DNA from: Gammaproteobacteria bacterium
Lineage (GTDB): Bacteria > Pseudomonadota > Gammaproteobacteria > Chromatiales > Chromatiaceae
DNA length: 64,000 nt
Assembly (NCBI GenBank): GCA_020445405.1
Contig: JAGRGQ010000001.1
Location: 62,001 to 126,000, forward strand
Direction: 5' to 3'
Positions 1-8,974 of this stretch are shown piece after piece. The notes under the pieces were generated by a model. The model did no database searches, had not been told where the DNA came from, and worked only from the letters and a program-made list of their open reading frames with translations. How positions within the stretch are numbered: the first letter of the stretch is position 1; every line of letters starts with the position of its first letter. The position numbers were made by a program, and so were the translations under genes.

Positions 1-434
1 TCCTCCCCTTTGGCATAGCGATTCGCACGAACACGGCGTTCTCCCACAAGATAGAGAATCAGATGAAGCCGATTGTGCAACTGTTCGCGCCGATCTTTTT
101 CGTAACCGTCGGTTTGTCTCTGGATCTGAGGGCAATCGACTGGAGTTCGGGATTTTTCTGGTTGCTCTCCCTCACCCTGGTGATCGTCGCTATCTGTACC
201 AAGTTCACCGGTGCGATGCTGATTTCAGAGCCTTTTCCACGCCGTTTTGTAATCGGAATGGCGATGGTGCCCCGTGGCGAGGTCGGTCTTATCTTCGCTG
301 GCCTTGGCGCTGCCGCCGGCATTTTTGCCAGCAACGTTTATACAGCACTGATTATGGTTATCACCTACACTACACTGCTTTCCCCTTTCTGGATAAAGCT
401 GTACTACCGGAAATTCGGCAAGTATTTCGTCTGA
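1..434 (+). CDS. Cation/proton antiporter (Kef/CPA2 type), C-terminal fragment
   Basis: The reading frame is open from base 3 to the stop at 434, so the gene starts outside the window and only about 143 C-terminal residues are seen. An ATG at 63 is internal. The fragment has about four hydrophobic segments and the sequence APIFFVTVGLSLDL, followed by GMAMVPRGEVGLIFAGLG. These resemble the late membrane segments of monovalent cation:proton antiporter-2 family proteins, where MxPRGEVGL-type motifs are typical. It ends soon after the last membrane helix, so no TrkA-type regulatory domain is attached here. It probably exchanges Na+ or K+ for protons at the inner membrane. Ion specificity cannot be read from this fragment. 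The FIST gene follows 64 bases downstream on the same strand. Confidence 0.8.
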   Translation, partial: LPFGIAIRTNTAFSHKIENQMKPIVQLFAPIFFVTVGLSLDLRAIDWSSGFFWLLSLTLVIVAICTKFTGAMLISEPFPRRFVIGMAMVPRGEVGLIFAGLGAAAGIFASNVYTALIMVITYTTLLSPFWIKLYYRKFGKYFV

Positions 435-498
435 CGGGGATGTCAGCCGCTTCGGTATCGCTCCATTCGACAGTGCGGAGATGCAAGGAGATGATTGA

Positions 499-1599
499 AT
501 GAAACAGTTCCTGATCGCCAGCAGCCAGGCTGCGGACGTAACGGCAATGGTGGCGGAGTGCCTGGAGCAGATCGGTCCGGTTCCCGGGGAGTTCAATCTT
601 GGATTTCTCTATGCCAGCGATCATCTGACGGACCGACTGCAGACGGTTCTTGATCTGCTGGCGGAGAAAGTGTCCGGTCTGCATTGGGTCGGCACGGTGG
701 GGATGGGCATCTGCACCGGCGCCCGGGAGATCTATGACCAGCCGGCGCTGACGCTGATGTTGGGCGATTTTCCGGTGAACAGCTTTCGCCTGCTGAGCGG
801 GTTCCAGGGCAACCTGGAACAGGCGGGCATTTCGGGAGATTTCAGTTTCGCACTGGTCCACGCCGATCCTTCCAATTCCCGGACAGTGGAGTGGTTGGAG
901 CGATTGGCGCGTGAGCCCGGTTTGAGTTTTATCAATGGCGGCCTCACCTCTTCCCACGGCGCCAATCCACAGATCGCGGACGGACTGGCTGGTGCGGGTG
1001 TCTCCGGTGTCGTTTTCGACAGCAGCGTTCAGGTAATCACCGATCACACCCAGGGCTGCATGCCTATCGGCGGCAAACACCGGATAACCGAGGCCAGGAA
1101 AAACATCGCCATTACACTGGATTATGAACCGGCGCTGGAAGTGCTGAAACGGGACGTTGGGGAGGTGTTGAGTAAAGATTTGACCAGACTGGGTGGGTAT
1201 ATTTTCGCAGCTATTCCGATTCAGGGATCGGATACCGGGGATTATCTGGTGCGTAATCTGATCGGAATCGACCCGGAGCAGAATCTGGTGGCGGTAGGTG
1301 ATCTGTTGGAAACGAGGCAGCAGCTGATGTTTTGTCGCCGCGACGGCAACAGCGCGCAGGAAGATATGAAACGAATGCTTGAGCGCTTGCGCAGGAGAGT
1401 GGCTGACCGGACCATTCGCGGGGGAATCTATATCTCCTGTCTTGGCCGGGGGCGATATCAGTTTGGGGAAAACTCTGAAGAGTTGAAACTGATTCGGCAG
1501 CAGCTCGGTAATTTCCCGCTGGTCGGCTATTTTGCCAACGGCGAAATCTACAACGGTCGTCTCTACGGGTATACCGGGGTACTCTCTCTGTTTCTATAG
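499..1599 (+). CDS. FIST N/C domain signal-transduction protein
   Basis: This 366-residue soluble protein matches the FIST layout: an N-terminal FIST domain (roughly residues 25-220) and a FIST C domain (roughly 225-350). Supporting stretches are HWVGTVGMGICTGAREIYDQP near residue 75, PLVGYFANGEIY near the C-terminus and the sequence SCLGRG at about residue 314. FIST proteins are proposed small-ligand (possibly amino-acid) sensor modules, sometimes fused to signalling domains. Here the module stands alone, with no kinase or chemoreceptor next to it. There is no signal peptide, so it should be cytoplasmic. The ATG at 499 follows GCAAGGAGATGATTGA, which gives a good ribosome binding site. Family assignment is confident; the ligand is unknown. 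Confidence 0.85.
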   Translation: MKQFLIASSQAADVTAMVAECLEQIGPVPGEFNLGFLYASDHLTDRLQTVLDLLAEKVSGLHWVGTVGMGICTGAREIYDQPALTLMLGDFPVNSFRLLSGFQGNLEQAGISGDFSFALVHADPSNSRTVEWLERLAREPGLSFINGGLTSSHGANPQIADGLAGAGVSGVVFDSSVQVITDHTQGCMPIGGKHRITEARKNIAITLDYEPALEVLKRDVGEVLSKDLTRLGGYIFAAIPIQGSDTGDYLVRNLIGIDPEQNLVAVGDLLETRQQLMFCRRDGNSAQEDMKRMLERLRRRVADRTIRGGIYISCLGRGRYQFGENSEELKLIRQQLGNFPLVGYFANGEIYNGRLYGYTGVLSLFL

Positions 1600-1646
1600 G
1601 CGTTTGCCAGCCCGACAGATGCCGCGCCACTCCGGCCGCGCTTCCC

Positions 1647-3116
1647 TCAGGTACCGCAAAAGGTCTGTCTTACCAGTTGGTCGGGGCGGGGCGGGGCGGC
1701 GTAATACGCGTCGCGCTGGTGGTGGTCGTAAGGTTGTGCCAGTCGATCGACGAGATCGTGGAACGGTGCGAAATCCTGCCGTATGACCGCCGCCTCGATC
1801 GCTGCCTGAACCAGGTGGTTGCGCGCGATGCAGGCCGGATTGACCGAGAGCATCTCTGCCCGACGCGTGGCACTGTCGCCGGAGTCCGCGGCGAGCCGTT
1901 GGCGCCATCGGCTCAGCCAGGGCGTGAATGCCTGCGGCAGTTCGAACAGGCCGGCCAGGCCCGATGCGGTTTCCCGATCTGCGTCCGCCAGTTCCGACAA
2001 GCACCTGAAGGTGAGCGTGAAATCGCTTTCCTGTTCCGCCATGATATCCAGCAGATCCTGAATAAGCATCGCATCATCGCGCGCGCTTTCGGCGAGTCCC
2101 AGTTTTCGGCGCATCCCCTGCAGGTAAGCGTTCTGATACAGCTGCGGAAAGCTGTCGATCGAATCCTGCGCCAATGCCAGTGCCTTGTCCGGGTCCCGAT
2201 CCAGCAGCGGCAGCAGTACCTGAGCCAAACCGGCCAGGTTCCAGTGGGCAATACCGGGCTGGTTGTTGTAGGCATAGCGACCGTGGTGATCGATGGAACT
2301 GAATACCGCTGCCGGATCGAAGGCGTCCATGAAGGCGCATGGACCGTAGTCGATGGTCTCTCCGGAGACCAGCATGTTGTCGGTGTTCATCACGCCGTGA
2401 ATGAATCCCACAAGCTGCCAGCTGGCTATGAGCCGGGCCTGCTGCGCAATCACGTTCTCGAGCAGTGCCAGGTATGGGTTGTCCGCCAGTGACACTTCCG
2501 GATAATGGCGTTGGATCACATGATCCGCCAGCAGCCGGACCGCATCCAGATCCTGACTGGACGCGAAGAATTGGAATGTACCGATTCGAATATGACTTTG
2601 CGCCACCCGCACCAACACACCACCCGGTTCAGCTCCCTCCCGCATCACCCACTCACCGCTGGTAACCGCAGCCAGCACTCTGGAGCTGGGGATGCCCAGT
2701 GCAGCCATTGCCTCGCTGACGATATATTCACGTAGAACCGGACCGAGTGGAGCACGCCCGTCGCCGTTGCGGGAGTAGGGTGTTCGACCGCTGCCCTTGA
2801 GCTGAATGTCGTAACGCACACCGTCTGCACCGATGACCTCGCCCAGCAGAATAGCGCGCCCATCTCCCAGTTGGGGGCTCCATCCGCCAAACTGGTAGCC
2901 GGCGTAAACCGTGGCGATTGGATCCGCGCCTGCGGGGATTCGATTGCCGGCAATCACGGCAACTCCCTCCGCGGATTGCAGCCAGTCTGGATCGATCCGC
3001 AGATGCCGTGCGAGTGCACTGTTTACGCGAATAAGGCCGGGCGCCGCCACCGGTGTCGGGTGCAGCCGGGTATAAAACCGTGGTGGAAGTCGTGCGTAGC
3101 TGTTATCGAAGTGCAT
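1647..3116 (-). CDS. selO: Protein adenylyltransferase SelO (YdiU family)
   Basis: SelO is a pseudokinase-fold enzyme that transfers AMP to protein hydroxyl side chains and is linked to redox stress. The 489-residue product matches the family length (about 480). Family landmarks are YAGYQFGGWSPQLGDGRA (about residues 70-87), IQLKGSGRTPYSRNGDGRA (about 103-121) and HGVMNTDNML followed by IDYGPCAFMD, which carry the metal-binding residues. The C-terminus reads FCGT, so a cysteine occupies the antepenultimate position where some homologues have selenocysteine. The frame stays open upstream to 3251, but similarity to the family (MHFDNSYARLPPRFY) begins at the ATG at 3116, which I take as the start. 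It converges with the FIST gene. Confidence 0.9.
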   Translation of the reverse strand: MHFDNSYARLPPRFYTRLHPTPVAAPGLIRVNSALARHLRIDPDWLQSAEGVAVIAGNRIPAGADPIATVYAGYQFGGWSPQLGDGRAILLGEVIGADGVRYDIQLKGSGRTPYSRNGDGRAPLGPVLREYIVSEAMAALGIPSSRVLAAVTSGEWVMREGAEPGGVLVRVAQSHIRIGTFQFFASSQDLDAVRLLADHVIQRHYPEVSLADNPYLALLENVIAQQARLIASWQLVGFIHGVMNTDNMLVSGETIDYGPCAFMDAFDPAAVFSSIDHHGRYAYNNQPGIAHWNLAGLAQVLLPLLDRDPDKALALAQDSIDSFPQLYQNAYLQGMRRKLGLAESARDDAMLIQDLLDIMAEQESDFTLTFRCLSELADADRETASGLAGLFELPQAFTPWLSRWRQRLAADSGDSATRRAEMLSVNPACIARNHLVQAAIEAAVIRQDFAPFHDLVDRLAQPYDHHQRDAYYAAPPRPDQLVRQTFCGT

Positions 3117-3709
3117 GCGTAGATTTCGGTGCCTGTGCGCCCTGAACAATGGGTTAAGCTGCATTCTGCAGGTATGGATTTTATTACATGGGAAAATTGT
3201 AAAAAACTGCACTCTCGCTGACGAATTGCCTGGCGCCAGGGAGGTTGCCACTGTACGCTCCTGCGCGACAGTTCGCCAAAGTCATCCGCCAAGGTCGTGA
3301 ACACTCCACCGTAGCCGGTGGCTTCGGGTTACGGCTGGCAGCCGGATCGATCCGCCGTTCGGTCGATGAACTTCCTCTCCCGCACAGGGAGAGGGCGCTT
3401 TTACGATACCCTCCTGAAGGAGAGGGAACTCCTTTTTCTGCATCGGGGTGAATTATTCTGAATCTCTTCCCCTGCATCCTTATCCATCGCCTAAAGGCGG
3501 AGAGTTTACGGATCCTCTATTGGAGATTATGAAATAATATACATATTAATCAAGCATATAATGTTTTAATATAAAGTACTATGTCACCAGTTGATCTCTG
3601 CTTGAACTCTGTCATGTTTCCATGCCGCACCGTGTCGGAATAAGGAATTTTGACAAATCGTCCGCTGGCGGATGGAAGATAAACGAAAAGAGAGATCCGC
3701 GGCGGCCCC
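3117..3709. other. Non-coding gap between selO and the reductase gene
   Basis: This gap of almost 600 bases has no convincing gene. It contains the selO promoter side, a perfect 8-base inverted repeat at 3374-3394 (listed separately) and an AT-rich stretch at about 3525-3590. Short frames across 3245-3477 are interrupted, have no family resemblance and are treated as noise. Confidence 0.6.
3374..3394. repeat. Perfect 8-bp hairpin (CCTCTCCC-N5-GGGAGAGG)
   Basis: Arms at 3374-3381 and 3387-3394 are exact reverse complements around a 5-base loop. A weaker CTCC/GGAG repeat follows about 30 bases on. No T-run follows on either strand, so it is not an obvious intrinsic terminator. It resembles a dispersed intergenic palindrome, but no second full copy is present in the window. 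Confidence 0.45.
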
Positions 3710-4597
3710 TCAGCAATCGGATTTTCTGAATAATCTGATCAGTGCGCTGTGGTCGAGAGCACCGTCCCCACTGTCGATCAGCGTCTGATAAAGTCCCATG
3801 TTGAGCCGGGTTGCCGGCAGCGAGAGACCCAGGCCGGCAGCGAGGTCGAGCGCCTGGCGCAGGTCCTTGTGTTGCGTGGTGACCTTGCCGCCCGGCGTGA
3901 AATTCCCGTCTATCATCCGCTGACCGTGGACTTCCAGTATGCGGGACGCGGCAAATCCGCCCAACAGTGCCTGGCGCACCCTGGCCGGATCGACACCCGC
4001 GCTTTCCGCCAGCGCCAGCGCCTCGGCCACCGCACCGATATTGAGCCCGACGATGATCTGATTCGCTGCCTTGGCGACCTGTCCGGCGCCCACAGCGCCG
4101 ACATGCGTGAAAGTTTTTCCAAGAACTTCGAACAACGGCCGGGCACGCTCGATGGCTGACTTCTCCCCACCGGCCATGATGGCGAGGCTGGCGTCGCGTG
4201 CGCCGATCTCTCCTCCGGAAACCGGCGCATCGATGAAATCGGCACCTGCCTGCTGCAGGCGACCGGCAAATTCTCGTGTCGCGGCCACGGCGCTGGTCCC
4301 CATGTCGATTACCAGAGTGCCCGGCCGCAACCCGCCCGCAAGGCCGTCCGAGCCGAAAAGCACCTGCTCCACAGCCGGGGTGTCTGACACCATCAAAACA
4401 ACGATATCCGTCCGGCGCGCAACCCCGGCAGGGTTGTCGGCAGCCTCAATGCCATCCCGTACCAGCTGCCCGACCACCGCACGGCTGCGGTTGTGAACTG
4501 TCATTCGGGCTCCCGCCCGGTGCAGATTGAGGCACATGGGCCGCCCCATCAGGCCCAGTCCGATAAATCCGATACTATAATCCGAGAGCGGTTTCAT
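3710..4597 (-). CDS. NAD(P)-dependent beta-hydroxyacid dehydrogenase, tartronate-semialdehyde reductase type
   Basis: This 295-residue protein belongs to the 3-hydroxyisobutyrate dehydrogenase/2-hydroxy-3-oxopropionate reductase family. The dinucleotide-binding loop is GFIGLGLMGRPM at residues 10-21, the substrate-binding DAPVSGG lies near 122-128, and the family lysine is in GQVAKAANQI near 175. It sits 139 bases downstream of malate synthase G on the same strand and near a D-2-hydroxyacid dehydrogenase, which points to glyoxylate/glycerate metabolism. That context favours reduction of tartronate semialdehyde to glycerate over 3-hydroxyisobutyrate oxidation. A methylmalonate-semialdehyde dehydrogenase 9 kb away leaves the second role possible. 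No glyoxylate carboligase is in the window. Confidence 0.85.
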   Translation of the reverse strand: MKPLSDYSIGFIGLGLMGRPMCLNLHRAGARMTVHNRSRAVVGQLVRDGIEAADNPAGVARRTDIVVLMVSDTPAVEQVLFGSDGLAGGLRPGTLVIDMGTSAVAATREFAGRLQQAGADFIDAPVSGGEIGARDASLAIMAGGEKSAIERARPLFEVLGKTFTHVGAVGAGQVAKAANQIIVGLNIGAVAEALALAESAGVDPARVRQALLGGFAASRILEVHGQRMIDGNFTPGGKVTTQHKDLRQALDLAAGLGLSLPATRLNMGLYQTLIDSGDGALDHSALIRLFRKSDC

Positions 4598-4736
4598 GGC
4601 TGATGTTTATCCGTGTTTCGTTCTTTTTGTCCGCCGTCCTTAAACAGGTTTCCCGTCATTCCGGTCGCTGCCGCGATTATGGGGGATTGTCTTATCGCGC
4701 CCGGCTTCCAACAGAGGCCGCTGAATCAATGAAAGC

Positions 4737-6908
4737 TCAATCGGATGCCTTCATCTGGCGCCGCCTTGCGTGCAGCAGCGGTTCAGTATACCCATTGGGC
4801 TGCTGCGTGCCCTTAAACACCAGATCGCAGGCAGCCTGGAAAGCCAGGCTGCGGTCGAAACGCGAGGACATGTCGAGGTAATCGGGATCTCCGGCATTTT
4901 GTCGATCCACCATCGCCGACATCCGCTTCAGCGTCTCCAGAACCTGGGATTCACTGCATACACCGTGGCAGAGCCAGTTGGCGATGTGCTGACTGGAGAT
5001 GCGCAGCGTGGCGCGGTCCTCCATCAGTCCGATGTTGTTGATATCCGGCACCGTCGAGCAGCCTATGCCCTGTTCGACCCAGCGCACCACATACCCGAGG
5101 ATGCCCTGGGCATTGTTATCCAGCTCCTGTTGGATCTCTTCTGCAGTCAGCCTGCGGTCGCCCATAAGCGGTATGGTCAATATATCGTCGATGCTGGCTG
5201 GATGGCGCTGTGCCAGTTCGTCCTGGCGCGCCGCCACGTCCACCAGATGGTAGTGCATTGCATGCAGCGTGGCAGCCGTCGGAGAGGGCACCCAGGCAGT
5301 ATTGGCGCCGGCAAGTGGATGACCGATTTTGGCTTCCATCATCGCGCGCATCTCATTGGGCATCGGCCACATGCCCTTGCCTATCTGCGCCCTGCCCTTG
5401 AGACCGCAGGCAAGACCGATATCCACGTTCGAGTCTTCGTAGGCTTTGATCCAGGCTTCCTCTTTCATGGCGCTCTTGCGCACCATCGGACCGGCCTGCA
5501 TGCTGGTGTGTATTTCATCGCCGGTGCGGTCGAGAAAACCGGTATTGATGAACACTATTCTTTCTCTGGCGGCACGGATGCACTGTTTGAGGTTGATGCT
5601 GGTGCGGCGCTCCTCATCCATGATGCCCATTTTCAGAGTATTGCGCGGCAGACCCAGGGCGTCCTCTGTGCGGTCGAACAGTTCGCCGGTAAAAGCCACC
5701 TCATCAGGTCCGTGCATCTTCGGCTTGACCACGTAGACGCTGCCGCTCCGGCTGTTGCGCAACGGACCATTGCCCCGCAGGTCGTGCAGCGCTATCAGGC
5801 TGGTGACCAGACAGTCCAATATACCTTCGGGAACCTCTCTGCCGTTCCGATCGAGCACCGCGTCGCTAGTCATCAGATGGCCGACATGCCGCAGAAACAA
5901 CAGGCTGCGTCCGGGCAGGGTCAAAGTGCGGCCGTCCGGGGTGAGGTAGTCGCGGTCCGGATTCAGCCGCCGCTCGATGGTCTTTCCGGCTTTCTCCAAT
6001 GTTGCGGTCAGGTCGCCCCGCATCAGCCCGAGCCAGTTGCTGTAGGCCAGAACCTTGTCCGCCGCATCGACCGTTGCCACGGAATCCTCACAATCCTGGA
6101 TAGTGGTGACCGCGGCCTCCATCAGCACATCCTTCACTCCGGCAGGGTGGTATTTCCCGGTCGGGTGGGCGGCGTCGATCTGCAGCTCGATATGCAGACC
6201 GTGATTGCGCAGCAGTACCGCCCCCGGCGCGTTCGGATCGCCCCGGTAGCCGACAAAGCCCTCTGCCCGCTGCAGCCCGGTTTCGCTGCCATCCTCCAGG
6301 GTCAAACGCAGTGCGTTGTCAATCACGGCATAGCGCGCCACATGGGCGTGTCCCGAGTGCCGCAACGGCAGCGTCCGATCGAGAAAATCCATGGCGTAGC
6401 CGACCACCTTCGCCGCGCGTGCCGGATTGAAACCGGCGCTCCTTTGCGCGCCATCCGCTTCCGCGATCACATCGGTGCCGTAGAGGGCATCGTAGAGGCT
6501 GCCCCAGCGTGCGTTGGCCGCGTTCAATGCATATCGGGCGATGGTTATCGGCACTACCAGTTGCGGTCCCGCAACTTCGGCGATTTCCGGGTCGACATTG
6601 GAAGTGCCGATCTGAAAATCCTCTCCCGGTGGCAGCAGATATCCGATCTTCTGCAGAAACTGTTTGTACGCAGCCTGGTCGAACGGCTGGCCGATGTGCC
6701 TGCGATGCCAGGCGTCGATACTGGCCTGTAATTCGTCTCGTTGCGCAAGCAACGCCCTGTTTTTAGGACCCAGTTCATCGAGGATACGCGCAAATGCCGC
6801 CCAGAAGGCGTCGTTATCGATGCCGGTGCCCGGAATCACCCGATCGGCGACGAAGCGGTACAGAACCGCGGCGACCTGGAGGCTTCCCGCCTGAATGCGT
6901 TGTGTCAT
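4737..6908 (-). CDS. glcB: Malate synthase G
   Basis: Malate synthase G condenses glyoxylate with acetyl-CoA to give malate in the cytoplasm. At 723 residues the product has the full length of isoform G (about 720-730). Conserved stretches include [18 protein letters not shown] (about 267-284), [16 protein letters not shown] with its arginine cluster, [13 protein letters not shown], and [17 protein letters not shown] in the TIM-barrel core. The ATG at 6908 gives a normal N-terminus ([13 protein letters not shown]). The gene is divergent from the hydroxyacid dehydrogenase, and the 253-base spacer between them should hold both promoters. The long open frame on the opposite strand is an antisense artefact. 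Confidence 0.95.
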   Translation of the reverse strand: MTQRIQAGSLQVAAVLYRFVADRVIPGTGIDNDAFWAAFARILDELGPKNRALLAQRDELQASIDAWHRRHIGQPFDQAAYKQFLQKIGYLLPPGEDFQIGTSNVDPEIAEVAGPQLVVPITIARYALNAANARWGSLYDALYGTDVIAEADGAQRSAGFNPARAAKVVGYAMDFLDRTLPLRHSGHAHVARYAVIDNALRLTLEDGSETGLQRAEGFVGYRGDPNAPGAVLLRNHGLHIELQIDAAHPTGKYHPAGVKDVLMEAAVTTIQDCEDSVATVDAADKVLAYSNWLGLMRGDLTATLEKAGKTIERRLNPDRDYLTPDGRTLTLPGRSLLFLRHVGHLMTSDAVLDRNGREVPEGILDCLVTSLIALHDLRGNGPLRNSRSGSVYVVKPKMHGPDEVAFTGELFDRTEDALGLPRNTLKMGIMDEERRTSINLKQCIRAARERIVFINTGFLDRTGDEIHTSMQAGPMVRKSAMKEEAWIKAYEDSNVDIGLACGLKGRAQIGKGMWPMPNEMRAMMEAKIGHPLAGANTAWVPSPTAATLHAMHYHLVDVAARQDELAQRHPASIDDILTIPLMGDRRLTAEEIQQELDNNAQGILGYVVRWVEQGIGCSTVPDINNIGLMEDRATLRISSQHIANWLCHGVCSESQVLETLKRMSAMVDRQNAGDPDYLDMSSRFDRSLAFQAACDLVFKGTQQPNGYTEPLLHARRRQMKASD

Positions 6909-7161
6909 CTTTGATGCCTCTTCAGTTTCTAGGATTGACGGAACTTATCGCGGTTTGATCTCTATTCCGGACGGAGACCGCATTGCCTCAAACGAGTGTA
7001 ACCTGTGAAATATCGAACCTTTTTAGTATAGTGCCTGAATATGGAATCGTCTGTAACGGACATTGGACGATGCATGGTGATGCGGCCGCTCCCGCGTGTC
7101 GCGCTCCATGCTGACAGCGATGACAGAAGAGCCCTTTCACCAGCCTGGAGCAAAAATTCCG

Positions 7162-8127
7162 ATGAGTGACAAACCCGTTGTGCTGGTTACCAGAAAGCTT
7201 CCGGCGGCTGTGGAGGAGCGTCTTCAGCGGGATTATGATGCCCGTCTTAATGGCAGCGACCGGATCTACCGCAGCGACGAGCTGATCGAATTGGCAAAAG
7301 GTGCCGATGCCATCGTGCCGTGCCACACGGAAAAGCTTAACGCCGATGTGATCGCACGCCTGCCGGATAGCATCCGCGCCATTACCAGTTTCTCGGTTGG
7401 ATTCGATCATATCGACCTGCCGGCGGCAAAAGCGCGGGGAATCATTGTGACCAATACACCCGAAGTGCTGAGCGATGCAACTGCGGAGATCGCCATGCTG
7501 CTGCTGCTCGGCGCGGCTCGTCGGGCATACGAGGGCGAGCAGCAGATACGCAGCGACAGCTGGAGCGACTGGAGTGCAACCTACCAGCTCGGTCTGCAGG
7601 TCAGCGGCAAGCGCCTGGGTATTGTCGGTATGGGCCGGGTGGGGCAGATCATGGCCCGGCGGGCGCGCGGCTTCGACATGCAGATTCACTATTATAACCG
7701 CAGCAGGCTCCCGCCCGATCTTGAACTCGGGGCGCGCTATCATAACGCCGTGGAATCGCTGTTGCCGCATTGCGATTTTCTCTCGATACACTGTCCGGCA
7801 ACGCCGGAGACCCGTCATCTGCTGAACGCTGAACGCATTGCGCTGCTGCCGGACGACGCGGTGGTGGTGAATACCGCGCGCGGTGCGGTGGTTGACGACG
7901 ATGCGCTGATCGCCGCGCTGCGCTCCGGCAAGCTGTTCGCGGCCGGTCTTGACGTATTCAATGATGAACCGCGTATTCACCCCGGTTACCGCGAGCTGAA
8001 GAACACCTTCCTGTTGCCGCACATCGGCAGCGCGACGCGCGAAACCCGGGATGCGATGGGGTTTCGTGCGCTGGATAATCTCGATGCCATCATGGCCGGC
8101 AGGGAGCCACGCGACCGGCTGGTCTGA
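7162..8127 (+). CDS. D-2-hydroxyacid dehydrogenase (glyoxylate/hydroxypyruvate reductase-like)
   Basis: This 321-residue member of the D-isomer specific 2-hydroxyacid dehydrogenase family has the NAD(P) loop GIVGMGRVGQ near residues 154-163, the catalytic-arginine motif NTARGAVVDDDAL near 237-249, and the acid-histidine pair region DEPRIHPGYRELKNTFLLPHIG, in which the active-site His lies in PHIGSATRET. The family reduces glyoxylate or hydroxypyruvate to glycolate or D-glycerate. The neighbouring malate synthase G and tartronate-semialdehyde-type reductase support that role. The open frame reaches back to 7096, but the family N-terminus (MSDKPVVLVTRK) starts at the ATG at 7162, behind a GGAG ribosome site at 7147-7150. 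Confidence 0.88.
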   Translation: MSDKPVVLVTRKLPAAVEERLQRDYDARLNGSDRIYRSDELIELAKGADAIVPCHTEKLNADVIARLPDSIRAITSFSVGFDHIDLPAAKARGIIVTNTPEVLSDATAEIAMLLLLGAARRAYEGEQQIRSDSWSDWSATYQLGLQVSGKRLGIVGMGRVGQIMARRARGFDMQIHYYNRSRLPPDLELGARYHNAVESLLPHCDFLSIHCPATPETRHLLNAERIALLPDDAVVVNTARGAVVDDDALIAALRSGKLFAAGLDVFNDEPRIHPGYRELKNTFLLPHIGSATRETRDAMGFRALDNLDAIMAGREPRDRLV

Positions 8128-8362
8128 TCGGCGACCGGGGCTGTGATTGCGCCGTATTTGCTTTCCCGGTCATATCCGGATCCGGTCTAGCGCGCGGTAG
8201 TGTTCCGATGCGCATGGTTTCCCTCCGCGAGCGCCATCTCTGGTTTTTTCCGTTGATTTTTTGACCTCTGTCATTCGCCGGGCGCAGTTCCAGCGCATTT
8301 CCAGACTAGAATTAATTTAGCGGAAGGGGTTGTTCTTGAAGGAAAATGACGGAGGAAGCGAG

Positions 8363-8788
8363 ATGAAAGCGTTTAAAACCGGAGCTCTCCTGCTGGGTGC
8401 CGCATTGATGACAACCGCGATGACGGCAGCCACAGCAGACGATGTCGGTAAACGGGAGTACAGCAATAACTGTGTTGCCTGCCATGGCGTATCAGGTAAG
8501 GGCGACGGCCCTTATGCGGGAATAATCAGCACCAAGATAGCCGATCTGACCATGCTGCAAAAAGCAAACGGCGGTGTATTTCCGTTCAACCGGGTCTACG
8601 AGATGATCGATGGCAGGGAGGCGGTGCCGGCACATGGTTCCCGTGACATGCCGATCTGGGGAAACGAGTACAACGACAAGGCTGCCGAGTATTACATGGA
8701 TTACCCGCGTGAATTCAATACCGCCGGCTTCATTCGCGGCCGGATTCTCGCGCTGGTGAATTACATTTACGAGTTGCAGGAGAAATAG
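8363..8788 (+). CDS. Periplasmic monohaem c-type cytochrome
   Basis: The 141-residue product has a Sec signal peptide (about residues 1-25, cleaved near ATA-DD) and one haem-binding CVACH motif at residues 37-41. A probable distal Met ligand lies in SRDMPIWGNEY near residue 101. This is a class I cytochrome c domain acting as a periplasmic electron carrier or a subunit of a dehydrogenase. No oxidase or dehydrogenase partner is adjacent. The ATG at 8363 is preceded by a strong ACGGAGGA ribosome site; the frame extends to 8330 but that would disrupt the signal peptide. About 235 bases of non-coding DNA separate it from the hydroxyacid dehydrogenase, so it is probably transcribed separately. Confidence 0.88.
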   Translation: MKAFKTGALLLGAALMTTAMTAATADDVGKREYSNNCVACHGVSGKGDGPYAGIISTKIADLTMLQKANGGVFPFNRVYEMIDGREAVPAHGSRDMPIWGNEYNDKAAEYYMDYPREFNTAGFIRGRILALVNYIYELQEK

Positions 8789-8789
8789 A

Positions 8790-8951
8790 TCAGCGTTTAG
8801 CGCGCAGCGCCTGCAGGAAGTCGTAGATAGCGAGCGCCGAGACCAGCGTGATGACAATGATAAGGTCGATGTCGGGTACGAATGCGGCAACGACAGCAAG
8901 CGAGGCAATCATCAGCGCAACTGCGATGAAGGCCATTATCTTGTCGGACAT
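8790..8951 (-). CDS. 53-residue two-helix membrane peptide at the end of the TRAP-amidase operon
   Basis: An ATG at 8951 preceded by AGAGAGGA opens a 54-codon frame ending at a TGA at 8790. The peptide begins MSDKIMAFIAVALMIASLAVV, continues through PDIDLIIVITLVSALAIY and ends in the basic tail QALRAKR. This gives two predicted membrane helices joined by a short acidic turn. It starts 23 bases downstream of the amidase stop, on the same strand, so it looks like the last gene of the dctP-dctQ-dctM-amidase unit. I do not recognise a family. The good ribosome site, uninterrupted hydrophobic pattern and operon position argue that it is real. It may assist the TRAP permease, but that is only positional inference. 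Confidence 0.65.
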   Translation of the reverse strand: MSDKIMAFIAVALMIASLAVVAAFVPDIDLIIVITLVSALAIYDFLQALRAKR

Positions 8952-8974
8952 ATCGGTATCCTCTCTATTCAGGT

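Noticed and set aside
4770-6731. 653-codon open frame on the plus strand opposite malate synthase G
   Set aside because: It is the antisense of a clear, conserved enzyme; the composition is histidine/arginine-rich with no family motif, as expected from codon bias in GC-rich DNA.
7019-7040. TTTTAGTATAGTGCC, somewhat like the XRE operator
   Set aside because: Too few matching positions to the 48806 motif, and the flanking genes do not fit the regulon.
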